A stretch of DNA of 64,000 nt, from NCBI RefSeq assembly GCF_003148775.1, contig NZ_QGGW01000011.1:1-64000 (forward strand). Reading direction: 5' to 3'. Shown here piece by piece: positions 7,983 to 17,555 of the stretch (its first letter is position 1; every line of letters starts with the position of its first letter). The notes under the pieces were generated by a model that did not search any database, had not been told where the DNA came from, and saw nothing but the letters and a program-made list of their open reading frames with translations. This DNA is from Roseicyclus mahoneyensis (lineage in GTDB: Bacteria; Pseudomonadota; Alphaproteobacteria; Rhodobacterales; Rhodobacteraceae). A program made the translations under genes and the position numbers.

Positions 7983-8638
7983 AAATCCTCCATCCGCTGG
8001 CCGGGTTCGGGCGTGAAACGGTCGAGCAACTCGGTCCCCGCGATCCTGTCTATACGGAACATCCGGAAATCATGGCGCAATTCGCACCATGCCACGAGAG
8101 TCCAGACCGTGCCCCAGAACCACAGCCCCAGCGGGCGCAGGACGCGGGACGTATCCGCCCCGGTCTCGTCGCGGTAGGTAATCCGCACCCTCTGGCGGGC
8201 CTCGCAGGCGCGTTCGAGTGTGTCGATGGCCGCCCGCGTGGCGGCATCGAGCGGGCGGGCGCTGACTGACCGGATCGCCACCGCTTCGGCCCGGGCGCGC
8301 AAGGGCGGCGGCAAGATCGCCGCGATCTTGTCGAGCGCGCGGTCCGCCCCCTGCGCCATGCCTGTGCCGCCGAATGTGGACACCATGCGCGCGCCTGCGA
8401 TCAGGGCCACGATCTCGTCGGCGTCAAACATCAGGGGTGGCAGGTCGTAGCCGGGACGCATCAGGTAGCCCAAGCCCGCCGCGCCTTCGATCGGCAGGCC
8501 CGCCCCGATCAGATGGGCGATGTCGCGGTAGATCGTGCGCTCGGACACTTCCAGCGCTTCGGCAAGCGCGCAGGCCGTCACCAGCCGCCCGGGGCGGAGC
8601 CTTTCGACGATCATGAACAGGCGGTCGGCGCGGCGCAT
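7949..8638 (-). CDS. YafY/DeoR-type transcriptional regulator with WYL domain
   Basis: A 229-residue regulator with an N-terminal winged helix-turn-helix (LAEALEVSERTIYRDIAHL, near residues 25-43) and a WYL ligand-binding domain (about 140-205, containing ITYRDETG and LGLWFWGTVWTLVAWCE). Such proteins respond to small ligands or nucleic-acid signals and often sit beside a VOC or enzyme gene they control. Here the VOC gene is upstream on the same strand, 59 bases away, and a perfect palindrome precedes that gene. The C-terminus overlaps the end of the B12-protein gene. Confidence 0.85.
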   Translation of the reverse strand: MRRADRLFMIVERLRPGRLVTACALAEALEVSERTIYRDIAHLIGAGLPIEGAAGLGYLMRPGYDLPPLMFDADEIVALIAGARMVSTFGGTGMAQGADRALDKIAAILPPPLRARAEAVAIRSVSARPLDAATRAAIDTLERACEARQRVRITYRDETGADTSRVLRPLGLWFWGTVWTLVAWCELRHDFRMFRIDRIAGTELLDRFTPEPGQRMEDFYAAELDRRCD

Positions 8639-8697
8639 GGGATCACGCTACAGCGCCGCGCCCCGGCGACCAAGCCGCTCGGGGCGCGGGGCAGGGG

Positions 8698-9072
8698 TCA
8701 CTGGGCCGCCATCTCGAACAGGCCGATGGAATTGCCGTCGGGATCATGCGCGTAGCAAAATGTGCCCGGCGGGATCTTGATGTCGGGGCTTGCCACGCGC
8801 CCGCCCGCCGCAAGCAGCCGCGCCTTGGTGGCGCCAAGGCTGTCAGGCACGACGAGATGGATCGTCGGCCCGTTTTCCGATGGTGTGCCGGGGTAGAGAT
8901 GCCCCGAGATGCCGGCCGGCCCCGCGGTGGGGAAATCGACGATCGGGTTCGGCTCCATCTGGGTGATCTTGAGTTCCATGTCGAAGACGGCGCCATAGAA
9001 GGCGATCGCGCGGTCGAGGTCGGTCACGGGGATCTCGAACCAGCAGGCGAAATGGGCAGGTGTGTAGGGCAT
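8698..9072 (-). CDS. VOC family protein (glyoxalase/bleomycin-resistance fold)
   Basis: A 124-residue protein of the vicinal oxygen chelate fold with two beta-alpha-beta-beta-beta halves: ITDLDRA-like start (PVTDLDRAIAFYGAVF) and a second half ending YAHDPDGNSIGLFE. Metal-ligand positions typical for the fold (H near residue 6 and E near the C-terminus) are present. Substrate is unknown; candidates are small electrophiles or antibiotics. It is the first gene of a two-gene unit with the WYL regulator and lies directly after the palindrome at 9123-9144. Confidence 0.8.
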   Translation of the reverse strand: MPYTPAHFACWFEIPVTDLDRAIAFYGAVFDMELKITQMEPNPIVDFPTAGPAGISGHLYPGTPSENGPTIHLVVPDSLGATKARLLAAGGRVASPDIKIPPGTFCYAHDPDGNSIGLFEMAAQ

Positions 9073-9122
9073 CGGTCTGTCTCCGGTAACGGGGTTGCGA
9101 TGTCCTGTCGCTACCAGACCTC

Positions 9123-9144
9123 TCCTGACAGCGTTCTGTCAGGA
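9123..9144. promoter_or_regulatory. Perfect palindrome upstream of the VOC-WYL operon (probable operator)
   Basis: TCCTGACAG at 9123-9131 and CTGTCAGGA at 9136-9144 form a perfect 9-bp dyad with a 4-base centre. It lies 50 bases before the VOC start and 11 bases past the stop of the DUF1285 gene. The symmetric TGACAG/CTGTCA halves and the position suggest binding by a dimeric repressor, most simply the WYL regulator of the same unit. A DUF1285 transcript end is the alternative, but no T-run follows. Confidence 0.5.
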
Positions 9145-9155
9145 GTGTTCAGCGA

Positions 9156-9770
9156 TCAAAGCTCCCGCACCGGGATGAAAGGGAAGAACGTTCCGCCCGA
9201 CCACAGGCCGAACCACTCCTCGCCGTCCACGCCATGCGCCTCGCCGATATCGACCAGCCGGTAAAAGCTCTTGCGGTCGATCAGCGCCTCCAGCCCTGCG
9301 CGGACATGGACATAGGGGCTTGGCTCGCCGTTTGCGTCACGGATCACGCGGACGGGGTTTTCAGGCCCCGCCACCGTGCTGTCGCCCACGTTGGTGGTGA
9401 AAGTCACGACCTGTTCGGGGCCGTGCCCCTCGGCCGCAACGGTAAAATCCTGAGCGACGAAAGGCGCGTCCTCGACCCTGATGCCAACCTTTTCGACGGG
9501 CGTGACGAGAAAATAGTCATCGCCTTCCTTCTTCAGGATGGTCGAGAAGAGCCGCACCAGCGGTGCCCGTCCGATCGGCGTGCCCTCGTGGAACCATGTG
9601 CCGTCGCGGCGGATTTCCATGTCGATATCGCCGCAAAAGGGCGGGTTCCACAGATGCACCGGCGGCAAGCCGCCTGCCTTGGACGCCTCCTTGGTGGCCT
9701 GCAGCAACTGGTCCAACCCAGCCCCACCGCCGCCCGTCACGATCTTTTGTGTGCCGTCTTGCTTTGCCAT
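9156..9770 (-). CDS. DUF1285 domain-containing protein
   Basis: A 204-residue cytoplasmic protein of the DUF1285 family, recognisable from PPVHLWNPPFCGDIDMEIRRDGTWFHEGTPIGR and the later VRAGLEALIDRKSFYRLV core, written here in parts: PPFCGDIDM, GTWFHEGTPIGR, LEALIDRKSFYRLV. The family has a two-domain PH-like fold and no assigned biochemical role. The ATG at 9770 is chosen over a GTG at 9800. It is transcribed away from moxR with only 62 bases between the starts, so the two share a promoter region. Confidence 0.85.
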   Translation of the reverse strand: MAKQDGTQKIVTGGGGAGLDQLLQATKEASKAGGLPPVHLWNPPFCGDIDMEIRRDGTWFHEGTPIGRAPLVRLFSTILKKEGDDYFLVTPVEKVGIRVEDAPFVAQDFTVAAEGHGPEQVVTFTTNVGDSTVAGPENPVRVIRDANGEPSPYVHVRAGLEALIDRKSFYRLVDIGEAHGVDGEEWFGLWSGGTFFPFIPVREL

Positions 9771-9832
9771 TTGTGGTCCGCGGAATAGGTCTGTTACCAC
9801 TGGCCTACATAACCATGATCCGGAGCATTGCC

Positions 9833-10836
<1,004 letters not shown>

Positions 10837-10840
<4 letters not shown>

Positions 10841-11730
10841 CCGACGCCGCGCTCCATACGCCTGACAGCCTGCGGTCGCGCTCTGAGGCGGTCGCCTCGA
10901 CGCTGCCCGCGCTGATGGCCGATGCGCAGCATCTGGCCGCCACGGTTCTATTGGGCGTGCATGGGCGCAAGCGGGCGGGCATGGGCGATGAATTCTGGCA
11001 ATACAGGCCCGCGCAGGCGGGCGATGGCTACCGGCAGGTCGATTGGCGCAGGTCCGCCCGGTCGGACGGGCATTTCATCCGCCAGACCGAATGGCAGGCC
11101 GCGCAATCGGTGATGCTGGGGGTGGATGATGCCGCCTCGATGACCTTCACCGGCCATCGCAACCGCCCTTCGAAGCTGCGCCGCGCGCAGACGATTGCCA
11201 TGGCGCTTGCCATCGTGTCGGTGCGGGGCGGCGAACGGGTGGGGCTGACCCATCTGCCCGAGCCCCCGCGCGGCGGGAGTGCGCAACTGATGCGGATGGC
11301 GCAGGCGCTTATGGACGGACACGAGCCGGGCGATTACGGCGCGCCCAAGCCGCAGATGATGCCGATGGGCAGCCGGGCGGTGTTCGTTTCGGATTTCTTC
11401 GGCGATGTCGCGGCGATCGAGGCTGCGCTGGGCCGCGCCGCCGACCGCGAGGTCAGGGGCGCGCTGGTGCAGGTGCTCGACCCCGATGAAGAGGTGTTCC
11501 CTTACGACGGGCGCACGGTCTTTGAATCGATGACCGGCGCGATCCGGTTCGAGACGCTGAAGGCCAAAAGCCTGCGCGACGCGTATCTGGCGCGTCTGGC
11601 CGAGCGCAAGGCGCATCTGCAGGAGCTGTGCCGCCGCACTGGCTGGCGCTACCATCTGCATCACACGGACCAACCGGCCGAACCGACGCTGCTGTGGCTT
11701 TACCGGGCGCTGGAAAAGGTGCGCGGATGA
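10837..11730 (+). CDS. DUF58 domain-containing protein
   Basis: A 297-residue DUF58 protein, the regular partner of MoxR ATPases. The family hallmark is visible at residues about 45-75 (FWQYRPAQAGDGYRQVDWR followed by RQTEWQ). The rest resembles a metal-ion-dependent adhesion-type fold. It starts at a TTG that overlaps the moxR stop and ends in an ATGA overlap with the next gene, so all are translationally coupled. It probably acts at the membrane with the two large proteins downstream. Confidence 0.88.
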
Positions 11731-14486
11731 TCGGGTCGCTCGCCTTTGCCACGCCGCTTTTGCTCACCGCGCTGATCGCGCTGCCGGTCTTGTGGTGGAT
11801 CTTGCGCGCCGTGCCGCCCGCGCCGATCCGGCGTCGGTTTCCGGGCGTGGCGCTGCTCTTGGGTCTCAAGGATGCCGACAGTCAGACCGACAAGACGCCG
11901 TGGTGGCTGCTGCTTTTGCGCATCGCGGCTGTAGCGGCCGCCATCGTGGGGTTCGCAGGCCCCGTTTTGAACCCGGCCACCGTGCGCACGGGCGAGGGGC
12001 CGCTTTTGATCGTCATGGACGCCAGTTGGGCGTCGGCCCGCGACTGGTCCGCCAGGGCCGACCGCGTGGCCCTGCTCCTCGACGAGGCGTCGCGCGCCGG
12101 GCGGCCAGTGGCGCTTGTGGCGCTGACCGACCTGCCGCCGGGCGAGCTGCCGCTGCAATCGGCCAATGCCTGGGCCGCGCGGCTGCCCTCTCTTTCCCCC
12201 GCGCCCTACGCCCCCGACATGGCCGCCGCCGCCGATTGGGCCGCCACCCTCGAGGGGCCTCTGGAAAGCTGGTGGATCGCCGATGGCCTCGACCATGCCG
12301 GCCGTGACGACCTGACCGCCGCCCTGCGCGAACTTGGTCCCCTGTCGGTGTTCCAGGGCGACCGCGACGTGCTGGCACTGGCCCCGCCACGCTTCGAAGA
12401 TGGCGCGGTGCGTGCCACGCTGGCCCGGCTGGGCAGTGAGGTCGCGCTGACTTACGAGGTGGTTGCCCATGGCCTGGACCCCGCAGGCATCCCGCGCGAT
12501 CTCGCCCGGTCCGAGGCCGTGTTCGAGGCGGGCGCGACCGAGACCGAAGCCGTCTTCGACCTGCCACCCGAACTCAGGAACCGCATCACGCGGTTCGAAG
12601 TAGCGGGCCTGCGCGGCGCAGGCACGGTGACGCTGACCGATGACGGGCTGCAGCGACGGCAGGTGGCGTTGATCGCGGGCGGGGCGAGCGATGAGCAACA
12701 GGCGCTGCTGTCGCCCTTGCACTACTTGCGGCAGGCGTTGGCTCCCACTGCCGACCTGATGGAAGGCGCGCTGTCCGACATGCTGCTGGCCAGCCCCGAT
12801 GTCATCATCCTGGCCGATATCGCGACACTCTCGCCCGAGGAGGATCAGGGGCTGACCGAATGGGTCGAGCGTGGCGGGCTGTTGGTGCGCTTTGCCGGGC
12901 CGCGGCTGGCCGCATCCGACGTGGCGCGCGATGCAGCCGGGACCCTGATGCCCGTGCGCCTGCGCGAGGGCGGGCGCAGCGTGGGTGGTGCCATGAGCTG
13001 GGGCGAGCCAAAGCAATTGCGCCCCTTCCCCGACACCTCCCCCTTCTTCGGGCTGGAGATCCCGCCCGACGTTCAGATCAGCGCGCAGGTCATGGCCCAG
13101 CCCGACCCGGAACTGGCCGCGCGCACCATCGCGTCGCTGACCGACGGCACGCCACTGGTCACGCGCGCCGGCCATGGGCAGGGGTCCGTCGTCTTGTTCC
13201 ACGTCACGGCTAATGCCGATTGGTCGACTTTGCCGCTGTCGGGTCTGTTCGTGCAAATGCTGGAGCGGCTGGCGATTTCCACCCGCCCCGCTACGCCCGA
13301 GGCCGCCGATCTGGAGGGCACGGTCTGGACCCCCGATCAGGTGCTGGACGGGTTCGGCACGCTGCGCGACGCAGGAACGCGCCCCGGCGTGCCGGGCGAG
13401 ACGCTGGCCGTGGCGCCGCTGTCGGCTGACCTTCTGCCGGGCCTTTATGCCTCGGACAACCGGCGGATCGCGCGCAACGTGGTCACCGCTGACACTTTGC
13501 TGTCGCCCGCCGCATGGCCCACCGCCGTGCCGGTCGAGGGGATGAGCGTGATCGCCCCGACGGACCTGATGGCGGCATTCCTCATGGGGGCGCTGGTCTT
13601 GCTGCTGATCGATGCCATCGCCTCGCTCTGGCTTGCGGGTCGCTTGTCTGGCCTCGCGCGCGGGGCGGCGGTTCTGGCACTGGTCGTGACCCTGCCGCAA
13701 GGCGGGCAGGCGCAGGGTCTGTCGCCCGAAGATGAACGCGCGCTTCTCGCCACATCAGAGGTGACATTGGCCTATGTGCTGACCGGTGACACACAGATAG
13801 ACGAGACCTCGCGCGCGGGGCTTCAGGGCCTGTCGAATACGCTTTTCCAGCGCACATCGGTGGAACCCTCCCCACCGATCGGGGTCGATCTGGAACGTGA
13901 TGAACTGGCGTTCTTTCCCATGCTCTACTGGCCGGTTACCCCCGATCAGCCCTTGCCTTCTGCGGCGGCCTACCGTCGCCTGAACGATTACTTGCGGTCG
14001 GGTGGCATGATCGTGTTCGACACGCGCGACGCGCATATCGGCGGCTTTGGCTCCGGCACGCCCGAGGGGCGACGCCTGCGCACGCTGGCCGCACCGCTCG
14101 ACATTCCGCCGCTCGAACCCGTGCCGCCCGACCACATCCTGACCCGCACCTTCTACCTGCTGCAGGATTTCCCCGGTCGCCACCTGTCCCGCGATGTCTG
14201 GCTGGAGGCATCGCCCCCCGATGCCGAGGCGGTCGAGGGGATGCCGTTCCGCAACCTCAACGATGGGGTCACGCCGGTGCTGATCGGCGGCAATGATTGG
14301 GCCGCCGCTTGGGCGCAGGACGATAGCGGGCGGCCGCTTCTTCCGGTGGGCCGCGGGGCCACCGGCGAGCGTCAGCGCGAGATCGCGATGCGTTTCGGGA
14401 TCAACCTCGTGATGTATGTGCTGTCGGGCAACTACAAATCCGACCAGGTGCATGTGCCCGCACTTCTGGAGAGGTTGGGGCAGTAG
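11727..14486 (+). CDS. BatA-like membrane protein with C-terminal DUF4159
   Basis: A 919-residue membrane protein. The N-terminus has the BatA/DUF1550 signature, with membrane helices at about 3-25 and 55-78 bracketing RRRFPGVALLLGLKD. A long periplasmic or vWA-like middle follows. Another pair of helices lies near residues 615-660. The C-terminal 220 residues are DUF4159 (FFPMLYWPVTPDQPLPS, then GGMIVFDTRD). It overlaps the DUF58 stop by ATGA and is followed after one base by the next gene. In the MoxR system it likely forms the membrane platform, but its client is unknown. Confidence 0.85.
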   Translation: MIGSLAFATPLLLTALIALPVLWWILRAVPPAPIRRRFPGVALLLGLKDADSQTDKTPWWLLLLRIAAVAAAIVGFAGPVLNPATVRTGEGPLLIVMDASWASARDWSARADRVALLLDEASRAGRPVALVALTDLPPGELPLQSANAWAARLPSLSPAPYAPDMAAAADWAATLEGPLESWWIADGLDHAGRDDLTAALRELGPLSVFQGDRDVLALAPPRFEDGAVRATLARLGSEVALTYEVVAHGLDPAGIPRDLARSEAVFEAGATETEAVFDLPPELRNRITRFEVAGLRGAGTVTLTDDGLQRRQVALIAGGASDEQQALLSPLHYLRQALAPTADLMEGALSDMLLASPDVIILADIATLSPEEDQGLTEWVERGGLLVRFAGPRLAASDVARDAAGTLMPVRLREGGRSVGGAMSWGEPKQLRPFPDTSPFFGLEIPPDVQISAQVMAQPDPELAARTIASLTDGTPLVTRAGHGQGSVVLFHVTANADWSTLPLSGLFVQMLERLAISTRPATPEAADLEGTVWTPDQVLDGFGTLRDAGTRPGVPGETLAVAPLSADLLPGLYASDNRRIARNVVTADTLLSPAAWPTAVPVEGMSVIAPTDLMAAFLMGALVLLLIDAIASLWLAGRLSGLARGAAVLALVVTLPQGGQAQGLSPEDERALLATSEVTLAYVLTGDTQIDETSRAGLQGLSNTLFQRTSVEPSPPIGVDLERDELAFFPMLYWPVTPDQPLPSAAAYRRLNDYLRSGGMIVFDTRDAHIGGFGSGTPEGRRLRTLAAPLDIPPLEPVPPDHILTRTFYLLQDFPGRHLSRDVWLEASPPDAEAVEGMPFRNLNDGVTPVLIGGNDWAAAWAQDDSGRPLLPVGRGATGERQREIAMRFGINLVMYVLSGNYKSDQVHVPALLERLGQ

Positions 14487-14487
14487 C

Positions 14488-16554
14488 ATGGCACAGACGA
14501 TCCTGTTCGACCCGCTGCTGCCGATGGCCCTGATCTGGGCGCTGGCCGCCGCTGCCGCGCTGGTCTTGGCGCTGGCGCTCTGGCGCGGGCTTTCAGGCTG
14601 GCCCTTCCGCCTTCTGGCGGCGGGTGCGTTGCTGGCCGCCCTTCTCAACCCCTCGCTCCAGTCCGAGGAGCGGGAGCCCATGACCGATATCGTGCTGGTC
14701 GTCACCGATGCTTCGGCCAGCCAGCGGATTTCCGACCGCCCCGACCAGACCGCCGAGGCTCTTGCGGTGCTGGAGGCCGAGATCGCGGGTCTTGGTATGG
14801 AAATGCGGTTGTCGACCGTCGCGGACGCGCCCAACAATGCCGGCACGCTTTTGATGGCGGAACTGAACCGGATGCTGGCCGAGGAGCCGCGCGCGAGGAT
14901 CGCAGGCGCCATCCTTGTCACCGATGGGCAATTGCACGATGCGCAACTGGTGCCCGACCTGCCGGCACCGCTGCATGCGCTGATTACCGGGCGCGAGACC
15001 GACTGGGATCGGCGGCTGGTGATCGAGACCGCGCCCGCCTTTGGCATCATCGGTGAAGAGTTGATGATGACGCTCCGGATCGAGGATCAGGGCGCCGTGC
15101 CCGCGGGCCTGTCGGGCCGGGCCGAGATCGCCATCGCCATCGATGGCGGTGTGGCGCAGACCTATACCGTGCCCACCAACGAGACGCTGCAACTGCCCCT
15201 GACGCTGGAACATGCGGGCCAGAACGTGGTGCAGTTCACGATCCCCGAGGCCGCAGGCGAATTGACCGACCGCAACAATGCCGCCGTGGTGCAGATCAAT
15301 GGCATCCGCGACCGGCTGTCGGTTCTGCTGGTCTCGGGCGAGCCGCATCCGGGCCAGCGGACATGGCGCAACCTGTTGAAATCAGATCCTTCGGTCGATC
15401 TGGTCCATTTCACCATTCTGCGCCCGCCAGATCGTCAGGACGGTGTACCGGTGACGGAGCTTTCGCTGATCGCTTTCCCCACGCGCGAGTTGTTCATGGA
15501 GTCGGTTGATGATTTCGACCTGATCATCTTTGACCGCTACCGCCGCCGCGGCATCTTGCCGATGCTGTATTTCGAGAACATCCGCCGCTATGTGCAGGAC
15601 GGCGGAGCGCTGTTGGTGGCAGCGGGGCCGGATTATGCCTCCGCCGCCTCGCTTTACCGCTCACCCCTGGCCGACATCCTGCCGGGTCGGCCCACGGCTC
15701 GCGTGATCGAGGCGCCCTTCCTGCCCGAGATTTCCGATCTTGGCCAGCGTCACCCGGTGACCGCCGGATTGGACGCGACCCATGAACCGCTGGACGGCAG
15801 CGATCAGCCTTGGGGCCGCTGGACGCGGCAGATCGAGGTGATCGAGCAATCGGGTCAGACGGTGATGACCGGCAATGGCGGCGCGCCGCTCCTGATACTT
15901 GACCGGATAGGCGAGGGGCGTGTTGCGTTGCTGGCCTCGGACCAACCCTGGCTCTGGGATCGCGGCTATGAGGGCGGCGGCCCGCAACTGGAAATGCTGC
16001 GTCGTCTGGCGCATTGGATGATGGGCGAACCCGACCTCGAGGAAGAGGCGCTGGTCGCCGAGGCCGATGGCCAGACCATCCGCGTGACGCGCCGCACGCT
16101 GGCTGATGGGGTCGGCACGCTGCGTGTCACCGCCCCGGACGGAACCGAGACCGAGATCGTGCTGGCGGAAACCGCGCCCGGCCGCTTTACGGCCGAAATC
16201 GAGGGGGCCGAACAGGGGCTGTACCGGCTGGCCGAGGGTGAGCTGGACACCGTGATCGCGCTGGGCCCTGCCGCGCCACGCGAGTTCGAGGAAACCATCG
16301 CGAGCGGGGATCGGCTGGCCCCGCTGACCGAGCCGCTGTCGGGCGCTGTGCTGCGGCTGGAGGACGGGATGCCCGACCTGCGCCGTGTGGCCGAGGGGCG
16401 CAACGCCTCGGGCCGTGGCTGGATCGGGCTTACCCCGCGCGAGGCGTTTCTCACCACCGATGTGACCGTGACGCCGTTGATTTCGGCCTGGCTGTTCTTG
16501 CTGCTGGCGGCGGCTCTGACCGTTGCAGGCTGGCTGCGCGAGGGGCGCCGGTAA
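14488..16554 (+). CDS. Large membrane protein of the MoxR operon (glutamine-amidotransferase-like middle)
   Basis: A 688-residue protein with two N-terminal helices (about 10-50), a large soluble region and a C-terminal helix (about 660-680). The region after residue 65 begins DIVLVVTDASASQR, like a degenerate von Willebrand A domain. The middle (VDDFDLIIFDRYRRRG, GGALLVAAGPDY) resembles the class-I glutamine amidotransferase-like fold found in this family, without an obvious catalytic cysteine. It starts one base after the previous stop and closes the four-gene operon. Function beyond the family context is unknown. Confidence 0.8.
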   Translation: MAQTILFDPLLPMALIWALAAAAALVLALALWRGLSGWPFRLLAAGALLAALLNPSLQSEEREPMTDIVLVVTDASASQRISDRPDQTAEALAVLEAEIAGLGMEMRLSTVADAPNNAGTLLMAELNRMLAEEPRARIAGAILVTDGQLHDAQLVPDLPAPLHALITGRETDWDRRLVIETAPAFGIIGEELMMTLRIEDQGAVPAGLSGRAEIAIAIDGGVAQTYTVPTNETLQLPLTLEHAGQNVVQFTIPEAAGELTDRNNAAVVQINGIRDRLSVLLVSGEPHPGQRTWRNLLKSDPSVDLVHFTILRPPDRQDGVPVTELSLIAFPTRELFMESVDDFDLIIFDRYRRRGILPMLYFENIRRYVQDGGALLVAAGPDYASAASLYRSPLADILPGRPTARVIEAPFLPEISDLGQRHPVTAGLDATHEPLDGSDQPWGRWTRQIEVIEQSGQTVMTGNGGAPLLILDRIGEGRVALLASDQPWLWDRGYEGGGPQLEMLRRLAHWMMGEPDLEEEALVAEADGQTIRVTRRTLADGVGTLRVTAPDGTETEIVLAETAPGRFTAEIEGAEQGLYRLAEGELDTVIALGPAAPREFEETIASGDRLAPLTEPLSGAVLRLEDGMPDLRRVAEGRNASGRGWIGLTPREAFLTTDVTVTPLISAWLFLLLAAALTVAGWLREGRR

Positions 16555-16602
16555 GCTGCTCCATGAACTGTGATGATGGAACCCTACGGCGCCGGTGCGG
16601 TG

Positions 16603-16968
16603 TCAGCGGGGCAGGGGCAGGGGGGCTGAGACGTCCTCCGCCCATCCCTCGACATTGGTGCGGGCGCGGATCACCACGCTGCGCACCTCGGCGGGGATTG
16701 CCACGCCCGACAGCGACCGGGTAAAGGGCTGTTCCTCGACATGCGGGTGTAGCAGCGGGCGTTCGCCCAGAACCGTGCCATCGGGTGTCTCGACCCGCCA
16801 GCCGTCGGCATAATCCTCCCAACCGGTGTCGCCATGTTCCAGCGTGACATGGAAGGTCCACCCGGAGTGTCCCGCCACCGCCTCGACCGCGACGACGCGG
16901 GCGGGGTCGGCAAGCGCGGGCGGTGCGATGCACAGGGCGAAAGCGGCAAGGGCGATGCGATGGATCAT
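16603..16968 (-). CDS. Small secreted protein of unknown function
   Basis: A 121-residue protein with a clean signal peptide (MIHRIALAAFALCIAPPALA, cut before DPARV). The mature part is predicted beta-rich: WTFHVTLEHGDTGWEDYADGW followed by a proposed second strand set ending VVIRARTNVEGW (parts shown). I do not recognise a named family. It ends 48 bases from the convergent MoxR-operon stop. No metal or catalytic motif is evident. Confidence 0.7.
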   Translation of the reverse strand: MIHRIALAAFALCIAPPALADPARVVAVEAVAGHSGWTFHVTLEHGDTGWEDYADGWRVETPDGTVLGERPLLHPHVEEQPFTRSLSGVAIPAEVRSVVIRARTNVEGWAEDVSAPLPLPR

Positions 16969-17019
16969 GCCTGTTCATAGCGCACCGCGCTCAGCCCGTG
17001 GGGTCACGCTGTGGTGATG

Positions 17020-17430
17020 TCAGAAAGGTTTGAACACCACGATGATCAGCACCGCGATGGCGCCCAGAACGCTGATCTCGTTGAAGACGCGCAGCCACAG
17101 ATCGCTTTCGGTGAACACGCCGCGCTTTGCGCGCAGCACCAACCGCCCGGTCCAGCCATAGTGCGCGGCCAGCAGGGCGACGACGCCGAGCTTGGTCCAG
17201 ACCCAGATCGGATAGCCCCAGAACCATCCGAGCCACAGACCCGTCACGATGGCGATCACGCCAAGGCCGAGCGAGAAGCGGTAGATGCGGATGGTCAGGT
17301 CGCCCGTAGGCCCGAATTCGCCCAGCCGCGCATATTCGCGTTTCCAGAAGATGATCGCGCGCGGCACCGCGAAGATGCCTGTCATCCAGCCCAGCACGGC
17401 CAGAAGGTGAAGAACCTTGATCCAATCCAT
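17020..17430 (-). CDS. HemJ/CopD-like four-helix membrane protein
   Basis: A 136-residue integral membrane protein with about four helices. The start WIKVLHLLAVLGWMTGIF and the third helix TKLGVVALLAAHYGW resemble HemJ (protoporphyrinogen oxidase of many alphaproteobacteria) and the related CopD family. H8 and R24 could be the haem-linked residues expected for HemJ. CopD-family copper-resistance proteins are the alternative. It is divergent from glcD, whose start lies 126 bases away. Confidence 0.65.
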   Translation of the reverse strand: MDWIKVLHLLAVLGWMTGIFAVPRAIIFWKREYARLGEFGPTGDLTIRIYRFSLGLGVIAIVTGLWLGWFWGYPIWVWTKLGVVALLAAHYGWTGRLVLRAKRGVFTESDLWLRVFNEISVLGAIAVLIIVVFKPF

Positions 17431-17509
17431 GGCGGCAGTTGCCCAGCATTTCAGGGGCGCGGCAACGCGCGGAGTTGTCTCAGGGGGATTTTCGTTGCCT
17501 AATCGTGAT

Positions 17510-17532
17510 ATTGGTTATATTTCTTTACCAAT
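17510..17532. promoter_or_regulatory. ATTGGT-N11-ACCAAT inverted repeat upstream of glcD
   Basis: ATTGGT (17510-17515) and its exact reverse complement ACCAAT (17527-17532) flank an 11-base AT-rich spacer, 23 bases before the glcD start. GntR/FadR-type regulators that control glycolate and lactate oxidase genes bind TGGT...ACCA dyads, usually with a shorter spacer. The site is therefore a candidate operator for a GlcC-like regulator encoded elsewhere. Confidence 0.35.
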
Positions 17533-17555
17533 TCATCACAGAGGAGGACTGTGAC

